A stretch of 64,000 nucleotides of DNA from Vibrio hannami (lineage in GTDB: Bacteria > Pseudomonadota > Gammaproteobacteria > Enterobacterales > Vibrionaceae), in contig NZ_JARQZP010000003.1 in the NCBI RefSeq assembly GCF_029589055.1, positions 1,860,001-1,924,000 on the forward strand, given 5' to 3'. The notes beneath the pieces are model-generated. The model saw only the letters and a list, made by a program, of their open reading frames with translations, was not told the origin of the DNA and searched no databases. Positions 18,688 to 28,294 of this stretch are shown one piece after another. Position numbers and translations under genes: made by a program. How positions within the stretch are numbered: position 1 is the stretch's first letter; every line of letters starts with the position of its first letter.

Positions 18688-18771
18688 ATAGTGGCCTAGA
18701 TGCAATGGGCCTGTAGCTCTGTCACCGGTTAAAATGATTTCTGAAATATCAGAAAATTGGTTAGTGTTCAT
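18688..18771 (-). pseudogene. 5' fragment of a tryptophanyl-tRNA synthetase gene
   Basis: Behind a good ribosome binding site (AGGAGA) an ATG at 18771 opens a frame of 28 codons ending SEIILTGDRATGPLHLGHY. This is the N terminus of TrpRS, containing the first class I synthetase signature (the HLGH-type HIGH motif). Homology stops after GHY and the frame closes inside tnpC. The rest of the gene is missing on the other side of the transposase. Tryptophanyl-tRNA synthetase is essential, so a complete copy must exist elsewhere. This was probably a second, dispensable trpS. Confidence 0.8.
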
Positions 18772-19191
18772 GTTTTTATCTCCTAGTAAATAGATCGCTA
18801 CTGGAGATAATCAGAACACAGTCTTAGCTACCTTCCAGCAGCTTAAGAATGTGAGAATCCCGTGCCGCTCTATTTAGAGCGCCACCAAAAGAAAAATGAC
18901 GAAGGTGTTGGGATATGTCTCATCCCATCAAGCTAACAATAATTAGTTTTAAACTCAACCCCCTCCGAATGAGCCATTACAGAATTGAAGTCTCCGAATC
19001 TCAACAAGTAGCTATTTTAAGAACGTATTGATTCTTTTCGGGGAAAAGACGCTAATATCAGAGATGCTGATTTATTAACCCAATCGGATAAGTTTGAGTA
19101 CGGCAAACTACGGTTAACAAGGTATGAATGAGTAAAAGCGCTAAGTAGAAAAGGGGCAGAATCGGTTCAACCATAAGAGACTGAGTTTTAA
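18772..19191. other. Intergenic region with trpS leader and a possible gene tail
   Basis: The trpS fragment is preceded (minus strand) by a leader holding the 7-bp inverted repeat CGCTCTA/TAGAGCG. A minus-strand frame with no start, from about 18919 to the TAA at 18824-18826, encodes NRAARDSHILKLLEGS at its end and could be the tail of an upstream gene or a leader structure. Nothing intact is seen in the remainder. Confidence 0.35.
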
Positions 19192-20106
19192 TCAGGAAAA
19201 CCGCTTTCGAAACTCTCGTGGCGTTAATCCTACAATATTGATAAAGGCCTTTCGACATGCACTGATATCTTCGTAACCAACTTGGTGGGATATCCATTCA
19301 AATGAATGCTTTGTACTTTCTAGATAGTCACATGCTTTCTGTATTCTAAGACGCTGCAAATACTGATTTGGGTTGTAACCCGTAGCCTTTAGGAACCGCC
19401 TTTGCATAGTACGTTCAGTAATGCTTACTTGCTTCGCTAACTGATTTATCGATAACGGTTCTGCATATCCTTGATGCATTATTTGTTGAACTGAAACTAT
19501 CATCAAATCACCATGATCGAACGATGGTTTGAATTGCTTATAATAACTCTGTTCTCTCTGCGCAGTATCGATAACAAGTGTTTTACCAAGTTGGTGTACA
19601 ACCCGAGGAGATGAATATTTAGCGACCAGTTCAAACCCGAGATCCAGCCACGACATCATACCGCCTGCCGTCACTATGTCCCCATGGTCGATCAGTATTT
19701 TATTGCTGTTAAGAGGAATTTCCGAAAACGTTCTGGTAAATGTTTCTGCTAACGCCCAATGGGTTGTAACTTCTCGCTTTCCAAGCAAGTTCGTTGCAGC
19801 GAGAATAAAGACCCCCGCGCAAGCAGATGACAGAACACTACCTTTGGAATATTGCTTTCTAAGCCATTCAATAAGTTTGGCTTCAGGTGCTAAGTAGTAA
19901 TTGCCTATTGAAGCTGGCGGTAGCAAAATAACGGTGAAACTATCCTCTATCAACCCATCATGCGAAATAATGATAGGTTCAAATGAGACCTTAATCCCTT
20001 GTTCTCGACAAACTCTGGTTGCAAGTATAAACATCTCTTCAAGACCAAAAACTGCAGACTTTAATACTGAAGGATACTCGCAAATACCAATGGATACTTT
20101 CATCAT
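19192..20106 (-). CDS. GlxA-type transcriptional regulator (DJ-1/PfpI domain plus AraC HTH)
   Basis: A 304-aa regulator. Residues about 5-170 form a DJ-1/PfpI-like domain with the elbow SSACAGVFILAATNLL (Cys about 95) and THWALAETF. Residues about 205-304 are an AraC-type DNA-binding domain (INQLAKQVSITERTMQRRFLKATG, then YLESTKHSFEWISHQVGYEDISACRKAF ending GLTPREFRKRF). This is the GlxA/FtrA layout. It is divergent from an isochorismatase-family gene with a 117-bp gap, a common arrangement in which the regulator controls the hydrolase. Confidence 0.92.
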   Translation of the reverse strand: MMKVSIGICEYPSVLKSAVFGLEEMFILATRVCREQGIKVSFEPIIISHDGLIEDSFTVILLPPASIGNYYLAPEAKLIEWLRKQYSKGSVLSSACAGVFILAATNLLGKREVTTHWALAETFTRTFSEIPLNSNKILIDHGDIVTAGGMMSWLDLGFELVAKYSSPRVVHQLGKTLVIDTAQREQSYYKQFKPSFDHGDLMIVSVQQIMHQGYAEPLSINQLAKQVSITERTMQRRFLKATGYNPNQYLQRLRIQKACDYLESTKHSFEWISHQVGYEDISACRKAFINIVGLTPREFRKRFS

Positions 20107-20223
20107 TCAAATCTCTAGTTATGTCAGTTTTTGCCCTTTATATGTCATTTTAACCACTAAAAAAACGACATCAAGTTGCTCATAATCTCTCTGAACAAAA
20201 AGTGAGAACAGAGGACAACAAAA
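20107..20223. promoter_or_regulatory. Divergent control region with a direct repeat, candidate GlxA-type operator
   Basis: Two similar copies, TTATGTCAGTTTT and TATATGTCATTTT, occur about 21 bp apart (near 20116-20148), two helical turns. AraC-type proteins often bind such direct repeats. Confidence 0.35.
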
Positions 20224-20743
20224 ATGAACAAAGCTGCATTAATTATTATTGATATTCAAAACGATTACTTTTTCAAAGGTAAATTTCCGCTATGGAATAC
20301 AGGTAAGGTTCTGATAAATATTAAGAAACTAATTTGTAAAGCTAACCAGAAACAGATTCCTGTCTTTCTTATCCAACACATATCTTCGGCTCCCAAGGGA
20401 ATGGCTCCTTTCTTTGAAAAAGGTAGCGAAGGTGTAAAGATTCACCCAGACATAATCTCCATATGCCCCAACGCTGAAGTCATACAAAAACAACATGCTG
20501 ATAGCTTTTATCAAACGCGTTTAGATGAGATCACTAGAAGAATTTGGTATTGATGAATTACTCATATGCGGGATGATGACACAAAATTGCGTTACGCATA
20601 CTGCTATATCAAAGAAGGCAGAAAAATATAAGGTTTCAATTATTGAAGATTGCTGCACTACTACAGATGCGATGATTCATAAAATGGCTTTGAATGCAGC
20701 ATCATCTCGCGTACCAACGGTAATGCTTTCCGAGGTGCTGTAG
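20224..20743 (+). pseudogene. Isochorismatase-family cysteine hydrolase, frameshifted
   Basis: The first frame (20224-20553) encodes MNKAALIIIDIQNDYFFKG with the catalytic Asp, up to FYQTRLDEI, and then runs out of register. The second (to 20743) gives LEEFGIDELLICGMMTQNCVTHTA with the catalytic Cys. Removing one base near 20530-20536 joins them into one protein of about 172 residues, the usual family length. Family members hydrolyse amides or vinyl ethers such as nicotinamide or isochorismate. The substrate here is unknown. All catalytic segments are preserved, so the break is recent or an assembly error. Confidence 0.85.
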
Positions 20744-20872
20744 ATTTAGTCATTAGAAAATGTATTGAAACCTCACTGGTATCGTGAACTAGAGAGGTTT
20801 CGCTTCAACTCACTTTGGGGCAAAACAGAGTCAGGTCGCTTGAGCATAGATGTCGCAGCAAAGGTTAAACCA

Positions 20873-21577
20873 TTATTGAACAGGTTTTTCGCATCGGACA
20901 AACAAGAAATTAGGATTGTTTTTTAGGCGTTGATAAGTGGATTCACACATCTTTTTTACCTGTTCATTAACCTTGCCTTCATTGAGCCTGGAAATTACCA
21001 AACCAGAAGAAGTAATGGCCTCGCACAATTCGGTTAATGACCGGCGGTAAAAACTGACTTTTACCGGAGTACCAATGGTGTTCCACTCATCATTGACGTG
21101 TTCACACTCAAAGTAATTCCCACTGGTTGAGTATTCGAAATCGACAAAAGGGTGGTGGGTGGAAAATACCATGTAGCCGCCAGGTTTCAATACTCGAAAT
21201 ACATCTTCGAAAACAGGCTTCAATTCTTTGATATAGTGTAAAACCAGCGGGCAGATAACCACATCTGCGCTGCTATCACTTTCTTTCGGTAGGCCTTCAG
21301 ATATATCCTGAACGTAGGCTTCTACATTGTTGCCAAGTGATTCTTTTGTTAGGGCAACCATGTTTGCGGATAGGTCGAGACAAGTTACCTTATTGGCGGA
21401 TTGTTCCAACAACCAACTGGCATAAATACCGGACCCACATCCCATATCAATTACGTTTTTGCCTTTAACATCATCTAGTAGTGCCATGGTTGATGGGCGT
21501 TCAAGGTGGGCATTGTAGATATTATCTTTTACAGCTTCGCCATATTTTACCGCGTGTTTGGTATACATATCAGACAT
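20873..21577 (-). CDS. Class I SAM-dependent methyltransferase
   Basis: A 234-aa methyltransferase of the UbiE/Methyltransf_11 type. SAM-binding motif I is NVIDMGCGSGIYASWLLE (about residues 40-57). The acidic residue of CLDLSANMV follows, then ADVVICPLVLHYIKEL and FRVLKPGGYMVFSTHHP. The substrate is not identifiable. It stands alone on the minus strand, divergent from a LysR gene. Confidence 0.9.
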   Translation of the reverse strand: MSDMYTKHAVKYGEAVKDNIYNAHLERPSTMALLDDVKGKNVIDMGCGSGIYASWLLEQSANKVTCLDLSANMVALTKESLGNNVEAYVQDISEGLPKESDSSADVVICPLVLHYIKELKPVFEDVFRVLKPGGYMVFSTHHPFVDFEYSTSGNYFECEHVNDEWNTIGTPVKVSFYRRSLTELCEAITSSGLVISRLNEGKVNEQVKKMCESTYQRLKNNPNFLFVRCEKPVQ

Positions 21578-21729
21578 TCATTCACCCTCCTGACAAAAGA
21601 AGGAAGAATAACAGTCTGAGCAAATTCAAACCACGATGCATCAGTCAATTCTATGTAAGAAATGCTAGATATATTAATTGCAAATTTGAGATAATGAGCA
21701 AGCGTTAGCTTTGTGTAAAAGAGTATCTG

Positions 21730-22635
21730 ATGAAACGAGTATTTGATGATCTAAATGTTTTTTGTGCGGTAGTTGAAAAGGGGAGTATGAAGCAAGCTTC
21801 TGAGGCTTTGGGTATTCCCCATAGCACCGTTAGTCGAAGAATCGATGCGTTGGAAAGCGTTTTAGGATTACACCTTTTACATCGAACCACACGAGAGGTA
21901 AAAGTCACTCATCGGGGAGAGCAGCTATATAGAGATTGTGCTCCACTACTTGATTCACTTGGAAACTCCGTTGAATTAGCAATAGATAGCGAAGTGACAT
22001 TTAAAGGGGCTCTCTCGGTGTCTATGCCTGTTAGAGCAGGGTTGGACTTTCTGGGAAACTGGTTGATTGATTTTGCTTCTGAGTATGATGAACTCAAGTT
22101 AGAACTTTCGCTGTCGAATGTGAATCTTAACCTGGTTCAGGAAAATATCGATCTCGCTTTTCGGGTGGGGCCGCTGGTGGATTCGTCTGCTATAGCATTG
22201 CGTTTATGGGATATTCCATATTCCATCTGCTCCAGTGAAGAATTTGTGAAGTCTCAAAAAATCAATCCGCAAGAGATAACCATAGAGCAGCTTAGTTTAT
22301 TACCGTGTGTGGTTTCCATGCCCGCTCGTTCCTGGGCATTTGTCGACAAAGAACATAAAGAGCGAATGATTCAGCCCAATGCACAACTCGTTGTCGACGA
22401 CCTGAGCTTAGCGTATCACGCTGTTAAAGGTGGACATTTTATTGGCATGATACCGGAAGAGATGATCGTTGATTCCAACGTGGTGAAGTTGAGTTTGCAG
22501 GATCTAAGCCCTAGAACCAGAACAATGTTTGCCTACTACTTAGGAAAACGCCATACCATCAGTCAGATACGACATATTGTGGATTACATTAAGGATAGAA
22601 ACCTCAAGAAAAACATCCTGCTTGGGGAAAGCTGA
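21730..22635 (+). CDS. LysR-family transcriptional regulator
   Basis: A 301-aa LysR protein. The N-terminal winged HTH (about 5-64; FCAVVEKGSMKQASEALGIPHSTVSRRIDALESVLG, then LLHRTTREVKVT) is followed by a periplasmic-binding-protein-like effector domain. The HTH and domain layout resemble the CrgA/DsdC group. It is divergent from the methyltransferase gene with a 150-bp gap, so that gene is a candidate target. The effector is unknown. Confidence 0.92.
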   Translation: MKRVFDDLNVFCAVVEKGSMKQASEALGIPHSTVSRRIDALESVLGLHLLHRTTREVKVTHRGEQLYRDCAPLLDSLGNSVELAIDSEVTFKGALSVSMPVRAGLDFLGNWLIDFASEYDELKLELSLSNVNLNLVQENIDLAFRVGPLVDSSAIALRLWDIPYSICSSEEFVKSQKINPQEITIEQLSLLPCVVSMPARSWAFVDKEHKERMIQPNAQLVVDDLSLAYHAVKGGHFIGMIPEEMIVDSNVVKLSLQDLSPRTRTMFAYYLGKRHTISQIRHIVDYIKDRNLKKNILLGES

Positions 22636-22643
22636 GACAAATA

Positions 22644-22664
22644 AGCCTGTGGTAGTCACAGGCT
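22644..22664 (-). terminator. Terminator between convergent genes
   Basis: AGCCTGTG and CACAGGCT form an 8-bp stem with a five-base loop. On the minus strand it is followed by TTATTT, so it mainly serves the lipoprotein gene. Confidence 0.65.
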
Positions 22665-22681
22665 CACTAGTTGGTTTAGGC

Positions 22682-22816
22682 TCATTCTGTCGCTTCGTGA
22701 ACGGCTTCTTTTGTGTCCTTCCAGATTTTGGAAGAGTCATCTTTTACGCCTTCCCATGTATTTGAACAGCCGCCTAGAAAAAGTGCCATAACTACAGCAA
22801 CAATTGATAATTTCAT
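22682..22816 (-). CDS. Entericidin-like small lipoprotein
   Basis: A 44-aa protein with a lipoprotein signal: MKLSIVAVVMALFLGGC, so Cys17 would be lipidated. The mature part is NTWEGVKDDSSKIWKDTKEAVHEATE, an amphipathic charged helix as in entericidin A/B (EcnAB). Entericidins are small envelope lipoproteins linked to stress and cell lysis. The ATG at 22816, preceded by GAGG, is chosen because the longer in-frame start would bury the signal peptide. It is a monocistronic gene with a possible CRP site upstream. Confidence 0.8.
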   Translation of the reverse strand: MKLSIVAVVMALFLGGCSNTWEGVKDDSSKIWKDTKEAVHEATE

Positions 22817-22941
22817 TATAAGTACCTCTAAATCCTTTATTTGGCTCCAATAACCAGAAAACACTATACAGATTCAATTAGTTGCTTTGAATTCCACTTT
22901 TTGGATTGATGACTAATTTTCAACAATGAATGGATAAAAAA

Positions 22942-22957
22942 GGTGATTAAGATCACA
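22942..22957. promoter_or_regulatory. Candidate CRP-binding site
   Basis: GTGA-TTAAGA-TCAC (22943-22956) fits the core of the CRP consensus TGTGA-N6-TCACA except for the first T. It lies about 130 bp upstream of the entericidin-like gene. Confidence 0.45.
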
Positions 22958-22991
22958 AAAGAACACTGCAATTTCTTGCCAGGAAGAACAG

Positions 22992-23014
22992 AGGCCTGCA
23001 TTTTTCGCAGGCCT
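22992..23014 (-). terminator. Hairpin after the binding-protein gene
   Basis: AGGCCTGC and GCAGGCCT form an 8-bp stem with a seven-base loop, directly downstream of the gene ending at 23022. The T tract is poor. Confidence 0.6.
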
Positions 23015-23021
23015 GTTTAGT

Positions 23022-24011
23022 CTACTCAAGCATAATACTTCTCTTACGAATAAAATTAGGCAGTTCGATTCCCCATCTCGACAGCTCTTCTTCGCTCAAT
23101 ATTACTTCGCCAATCTCAGGAACTTCGACATAAGGAAATTTTCCGGAAGTTAAGATCTGATTCACTGCCTTTGCAGCACTAGCTCCCTGGAAATAGCCAC
23201 TAACGGCTATGCCACCCATCGCTTTTCCTTTCCCTGCGCCGTGCTGCCAGAAAGTAAATACAGGAATACCGCTATGTATACATGTCCATTCGGACACAGT
23301 GTCATCAGGGACTTGTTGATTATTGTTGTCTCTAAGCGATGCATAGCTGCCGATCACAAGTGCATCGTAGTTATCTCTATTTAGTGTGGTAACCCGAGAT
23401 TTCCATTCACTAAAACTATTGGTCATAAACACTTCTAATGTTGTGCCATCAACATCGATAACATCTTTGTCGTCGAGAGTATGTAATCTGATGCTATTAG
23501 AAGTCGTACCGCTGTCCATCATGATTAGTACGCGCTTATTTAACGTAGGAACCAATTGAGAAATAAGATTTAGATTTTGCTTTAGTGGAGGGCGTTCAAG
23601 TACTCCGGCTACATTATTGGGTAATTCGTGGTTATCAAAATAGGTTCTGGGATCATTATTAACGCCGAGAAAAACGAGGGGGAACCCCGCATTTACGATG
23701 CGTTGTCCCAGGTATTTCAACGCATTGTCATCCATAGTAACGACCAGGTCTGGTCTGTTCGTTACTATATTTGACCAAATCTCATCTGCTATGGCCTGAA
23801 ATAGATCTTTATCAATCCTTTTGGTGTCCATTTCATAATAAGTCAGCTTATACGAAGGGTTAATGGTTTCTTCTAACCCTTGCCTTTCAGCCTTTCCCCA
23901 TGGGTAACTTGAATGATAGCTGTCTATGATGGTGATATTTTTTGCATATGCTAATGATGAGCACAGAGTAAATAGGATCATTAACGAACTGACGACAAGA
24001 TTGATGCGCAT
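23022..24011 (-). CDS. Periplasmic ABC-type substrate-binding protein (ABC_sub_bind family)
   Basis: A 329-aa exported protein. The signal peptide is MRINLVVSSLMILFTLCSSLAYA, cleaved around residue 24. It is followed by ITIIDSYHSSYPWGKAERQGLEE, typical of the ABC_sub_bind/sensor-type periplasmic proteins, and by the second-lobe segment GIAVSGYFQGASAAKAVNQIL. No ABC permease or ATPase is nearby. Instead it is divergent from a chemoreceptor gene 267 bp away, so it may present a ligand to that receptor or to a sensor kinase. The ligand is unknown. Confidence 0.83.
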   Translation of the reverse strand: MRINLVVSSLMILFTLCSSLAYAKNITIIDSYHSSYPWGKAERQGLEETINPSYKLTYYEMDTKRIDKDLFQAIADEIWSNIVTNRPDLVVTMDDNALKYLGQRIVNAGFPLVFLGVNNDPRTYFDNHELPNNVAGVLERPPLKQNLNLISQLVPTLNKRVLIMMDSGTTSNSIRLHTLDDKDVIDVDGTTLEVFMTNSFSEWKSRVTTLNRDNYDALVIGSYASLRDNNNQQVPDDTVSEWTCIHSGIPVFTFWQHGAGKGKAMGGIAVSGYFQGASAAKAVNQILTSGKFPYVEVPEIGEVILSEEELSRWGIELPNFIRKRSIMLE

Positions 24012-24278
24012 ATAGAGCTTCTCGTTTTGTAAGCGTTTTAGTTATTTGTTTATGCAAGTATAGAACATCATTGCTCGAACTTTACGTGATGAAGCCAGGA
24101 AGGGAAGGGCGGAGTTTGAGCCTTTGATAAAAAATTGATCTAGATGCATAGATAAGCGTAATAAGTGGCTAGACCAGCAATATTACTGTCGATATACAAC
24201 ACACAGAATGTTATAAATTAGCGACTACTAATTATAAATTTAAATACAACATTAGATTATATTATGTCGGGGATATTT

Positions 24279-26159
24279 ATGAATGAGTTTAAGCTGAGAA
24301 TCTCAGCCACGCTAGGTACGATTATATTTGCCATAATCGCAGTACTTATCGCAGTCAGTTTCTTATCTTTTGAAAAAGAAAGTGTTTTTCTGAACAAAAG
24401 CATACTTATGGAAAAAAATGCTACCGTTGATGTAGATTTAACGCAGAAATTTAATAGTTATCGAAGTGTTTTATCCGGTGTGCAAGCAAGTACTGCTGAT
24501 ATATCTGATAATGGGCTTTCTAAAGAAGCCATTACTCAACTTGAGATGCTTTACAGAACGCAGCAGCAGTTCATTGAAGGGGCATACTTAATTGATCGAG
24601 ATGGTGGCATTTACAATGTTAAGGGTGAAAAACAAGGCTTTAATGTAAAAGAGCTTAATCGTTCTTATTACAACGCTATGTTTGTTCAAGGAAAAAGCTT
24701 TTTTGTTTCCGCTCCCTTTGTATCCGCTGTAACCCAAAAAGACATTGTTGTGTTAGCGTACAAAATTGATAACTCGGTTGCTGTTATAACTTCAATTTAC
24801 CTGGACGCCCTTCTAGGTAACTTGTACCAGCGTGAAGATATGTTCTTGTATTCTGACGATGGAACAATATTAGTTTCACCATATAAAGATCTTCTGGGCA
24901 AGAATATCTATCAGGAACGACCTCTCTATAAGAGTTTTAGCGCCAGCTCACCAGAGCTTCATTATAGCGCTTCTGTAGATGGCGAAGACACTGGTTTTAC
25001 CGCGTTCTGGAGCCAGCTTGAAGTAACGGGTTGGAAATTTGTTACGTTCATCAAAGATTCTAAAATTGAACAAGGTGCAAGCAGTCAGTTAACAACTTCA
25101 ATGATAATTGGTGTCGTTTGTTTGCTTATTGCGTTGGGTGTTTTACTTCTTACACTTGAAAAAATGGTTCTTAAACCAGTAGGCGGTACACCAGATGAAA
25201 TTGCATCTCTTATGGAGAAAATGGCGGAGGGTGATTTTACCCAGAAATTAAGTCATACAGGTAAAGAAACGGGAATTTATCGTTCACTTATCAAACTATC
25301 CAGTCAGCTTTCTGAGCTAATTAAAAATACCCATGGTATATCTGAAAGTGTATCGTCAGCTTCTCAGCAGCTTAATGTCATTATGAATGATACAAAAGCT
25401 AATGCTCAGGAAGAACTGTCCCAGGTAGAGCAAATTTCAACTGCCATAAATGAGCTGTCATCTACCTCTCAGGAAGTAAGCCAGCAAGCAGTGGCTGCAG
25501 AGGATCAGGCTAAGGGTGCAAAAGATAATGTGGAAAGCGGTAAGTTAACACTAGAGAAGAATATCAGCCTGACGGATTCGATTAATTCATCTGTCAACGA
25601 TAGTGCAGGTATTGTGGATGAGCTAAGGCAGTTTGCGCTTGAAATTGGGTCGGTAACAGAGGTGATTAACTCGATATCTGAACAGACTAATCTACTGGCG
25701 TTAAATGCTGCTATCGAGGCGGCAAGGGCTGGAGAGCATGGACGAGGGTTCGCAGTGGTAGCTGACGAAGTAAGAAGCCTTGCATCAAAAACTCAGAAAT
25801 CGACAGTTAGTATCCAGGATATCATTGAGAAGTTGCAAACCCAGTCAGAGAAGGCACAAAGCAATATGGCGCAAAACGTCGAGCTTATTGAGCAGTCTGT
25901 TCAGTTAGCAGACCATGTTAAAGCCTCTTTTGAAGAGATATCTACGGCAGTAGAGTCTATTTCAGAGATCAATACCCTGGTAGCGACTGCTGCTCAGGAG
26001 CAATTTAGTGTAACGGAAGATATCTCTAAGAACACAACACTGGCTTTTGATCTGGTTCAGCAGAACGTGTCAGGTATTGACGAGACGCTTCAAGCTTCTG
26101 CAGAACTCTCACAGTTGGCAGAAACTCAAAAGAGTGAGCTGGATTTCTTTAAGGTTTAA
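24279..26159 (+). CDS. Methyl-accepting chemotaxis protein
   Basis: A 626-aa membrane chemoreceptor. An N-terminal membrane helix (about 8-28) is followed by a periplasmic Cache-like sensor (about 35-270; [39 protein letters not shown]). A second helix (about 275-298), a HAMP-like linker and a long cytoplasmic coiled coil come next, the last with the signalling hairpin [21 protein letters not shown] chose the ATG at 24279, with GGGGA 6 nt upstream, over 24264. It should report to CheA/CheW. The divergent binding protein may be its partner. Confidence 0.92.
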   Translation: MNEFKLRISATLGTIIFAIIAVLIAVSFLSFEKESVFLNKSILMEKNATVDVDLTQKFNSYRSVLSGVQASTADISDNGLSKEAITQLEMLYRTQQQFIEGAYLIDRDGGIYNVKGEKQGFNVKELNRSYYNAMFVQGKSFFVSAPFVSAVTQKDIVVLAYKIDNSVAVITSIYLDALLGNLYQREDMFLYSDDGTILVSPYKDLLGKNIYQERPLYKSFSASSPELHYSASVDGEDTGFTAFWSQLEVTGWKFVTFIKDSKIEQGASSQLTTSMIIGVVCLLIALGVLLLTLEKMVLKPVGGTPDEIASLMEKMAEGDFTQKLSHTGKETGIYRSLIKLSSQLSELIKNTHGISESVSSASQQLNVIMNDTKANAQEELSQVEQISTAINELSSTSQEVSQQAVAAEDQAKGAKDNVESGKLTLEKNISLTDSINSSVNDSAGIVDELRQFALEIGSVTEVINSISEQTNLLALNAAIEAARAGEHGRGFAVVADEVRSLASKTQKSTVSIQDIIEKLQTQSEKAQSNMAQNVELIEQSVQLADHVKASFEEISTAVESISEINTLVATAAQEQFSVTEDISKNTTLAFDLVQQNVSGIDETLQASAELSQLAETQKSELDFFKV

Positions 26160-26184
26160 CCTTTCCCATTTCCTCAACATGAAA

Positions 26185-26216
26185 TACGCGCTGGCATGTA
26201 TACTGGCGCGTTTTTT
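26185..26216 (+). terminator. Terminator after the chemoreceptor gene
   Basis: ACGCGC and GCGCGT flank a 14-base loop and the right arm continues into TTTTTT. Confidence 0.7.
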
Positions 26217-26696
26217 ATTTCTATTAGGTTTGAAAAGCAAATAAATTTAACTCGGTTTCCGACTTATTCTTTGTTAAATAATAGTCACTAAGTTTGTCTG
26301 GTAAGAGCAGTGGAATAAACCGCATAAAATTCATAAAAATAAGGGAAGCTTTGGCCTAATACCGATCTCTATCACACGCCCATTTACTTATAAGTACCAT
26401 TTTCATTTAAAAATGCGTTATGAGTATTTTTTGATAAAAAATAAGTAACATGTTAACTAAAAGTCAATATGACCAATTGACTATGTAACTTACTTATTAG
26501 GCTGTTTTTATCTATAAAATCAGCAAGTAATGCCGGTGTTATTTTTCCTAGCAGAATAACGAGTTGGCATATACAATCCCGCCAAATAAAAAATATAACA
26601 ATTAAATAACCTACCGATAACCTGGGTTTGTCTATCAGCCTGAGTTGAGTAGTCAGCCCCCTATGTAAAGCAAAGTAATTCAAAAGGTCCAATGAA
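26217..26696. other. Non-coding leader region upstream of the GAPDH gene
   Basis: About 480 bp, AT-rich, with no plus-strand gene. A minus-strand frame here (26453-26755) runs into the GAPDH coding start and looks accidental. A long untranslated leader or a distant promoter of the GAPDH gene is likely. Confidence 0.4.
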
Positions 26697-28139
26697 ATGA
26701 GCCCAGAAAAACACCTACAAGAATGGCAAACTAGCCAAACGATTGCGGAAACCATTACCCCTATGATTCGTCAACTTTATCGCCAGAAAGGCGTGGAAGT
26801 ACTTTTGTTTGGCAAAACCCTGGTTAATGCATATGTAATAGACATCATCAAAACACACCGCCTGGCTCGTCATTACACTGGTTCCCCTTTATCTTTACAA
26901 CAGACTCTTCCGGTTATTCAGGCTCTGACGGAGTTAAGTGAGTTATCTCCTTGCCGAGTCGATATTGGGCAATTGGCTCACCAATACTGGTCATCTCATG
27001 ATAGTGAAGATCAGATGAAAGATTTTCTGTATACCGCTTTGACTAATGCTATGAACGCAGGGAGCGTGTCTGAACCAAAAGACGTTGTCCTATATGGTTT
27101 CGGGCGTATTGGGCGACTGCTTGCTCGTCTGTTGATAGAAAAAAGTGGCCCGGGCTATCCATTGCGTTTGCGTGCTATCGTTGTTCGTGGTGGTAAAGAG
27201 GGCGATCTGGAAAAGCGAGCCAGCCTTTTGAGGCGAGATTCCGTACATGGTCAGTTCAATGGCAGCATAATTGTCGATGAAGAGCGCAAAGCTATCATTG
27301 CAAATGGCAACAACATACAGGTTATCTATGCAAACAAACCAGAGGATATTAACTATAACGACTACGGTATCAATAATGCTCTTGTTGTAGACAATACCGG
27401 GGTATGGCGTGATCAAGAAGGCCTGAGCCAGCATGTGAGGTGCCAGGGGGCAGAAAAGGCTCTACTAACAGCACCAGGCAAAGGTGCAATTAAAAATGTG
27501 GTATTTGGTGTGAACGAAGACGTTATTCAACCAGAAGACACCATTATCTCCGCAGCAAGCTGTACGACTAACGCTATTACACCGGTACTTAAGGCGATAA
27601 ACGATAAGTTTGGTGTAACTTCTGGTCATATTGAGACCGTCCACTCTTTTACTAATGATCAGAATCTGATTGACAATTTCCACTCAGGAGAGCGTAGGGG
27701 ACGTAGTGCCTCATTGAATATGGTTCTAACTTCCACTGGTGCAGCGTCTGCGGTAGCCAAAGCGCTGCCGGAGTTAGCCGGTAAGCTAACCGGAAATTCG
27801 ATTCGTGTCCCAACTCCGAATGTATCAATGGCTGTGGCAAACCTGAATCTTGAGAAAAGCACAAATAAAGATGAGTTGAATGCTTATCTTCGCGATATTG
27901 CTTTGAATTCTCCATTGTCAGCACAGGTTGACTACACTGAGTCGACCGAAATCGTTTCAAGTGATCTTGTAGGTTCTCGCTATGCTGGTGTCGTAGATGG
28001 CGCTGCTACCATAGCTCAGGACAACCGATGTGTTCTGTACATATGGTACGACAACGAGTTTGGTTATAGTTGCCAGGTTATTCATTGTATGGAACAGATG
28101 ATGGATGTACGCTACAAGACGTATCCAGCTATAGTCTAG
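26697..28139 (+). CDS. Glyceraldehyde-3-phosphate dehydrogenase, long form with N-terminal extension
   Basis: A 480-aa GAPDH, compared with about 330 for GapA. Residues 1-125 are an extra alpha-helical domain (EWQTSQTIAETITPMIRQLY onward) seen in a long gammaproteobacterial GAPDH group. The NAD fold starts at VVLYGFGRIGRLLARLL (about 128). The active site is SAASCTTNAITPVL with the nucleophilic Cys near 285. WYDNEFGYSCQV near the end completes the catalytic domain. It interconverts glyceraldehyde 3-phosphate and 1,3-bisphosphoglycerate. A role in gluconeogenesis or with NADP is possible but not provable here. Standalone gene. Confidence 0.93.
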   Translation: MSPEKHLQEWQTSQTIAETITPMIRQLYRQKGVEVLLFGKTLVNAYVIDIIKTHRLARHYTGSPLSLQQTLPVIQALTELSELSPCRVDIGQLAHQYWSSHDSEDQMKDFLYTALTNAMNAGSVSEPKDVVLYGFGRIGRLLARLLIEKSGPGYPLRLRAIVVRGGKEGDLEKRASLLRRDSVHGQFNGSIIVDEERKAIIANGNNIQVIYANKPEDINYNDYGINNALVVDNTGVWRDQEGLSQHVRCQGAEKALLTAPGKGAIKNVVFGVNEDVIQPEDTIISAASCTTNAITPVLKAINDKFGVTSGHIETVHSFTNDQNLIDNFHSGERRGRSASLNMVLTSTGAASAVAKALPELAGKLTGNSIRVPTPNVSMAVANLNLEKSTNKDELNAYLRDIALNSPLSAQVDYTESTEIVSSDLVGSRYAGVVDGAATIAQDNRCVLYIWYDNEFGYSCQVIHCMEQMMDVRYKTYPAIV

Positions 28140-28195
28140 TGACTTATCGAATAAGACTCCACAACGCCTAAAACTATAATATGTGTATTTCGATT

Positions 28196-28223
28196 GCCGC
28201 TCCTCTGTAAGAGCGGCTTTTTT
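28196..28223 (+). terminator. Terminator after the GAPDH gene
   Basis: GCCGCTC and GAGCGGC enclose an eight-base loop and are followed by TTTTTT. Confidence 0.88.
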
Positions 28224-28294
28224 GTATTTACATTCGCATACAGAATGTACTGCTCTTCGCTTTGTATATCGGTTACTCACCGTCAGCGAATATT

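Noticed and set aside
26453..26755. A 100-codon minus-strand frame before the GAPDH gene
   Set aside because: It overlaps the GAPDH start, has low-complexity hydrophobic composition, no ribosome binding site and no recognisable motif.
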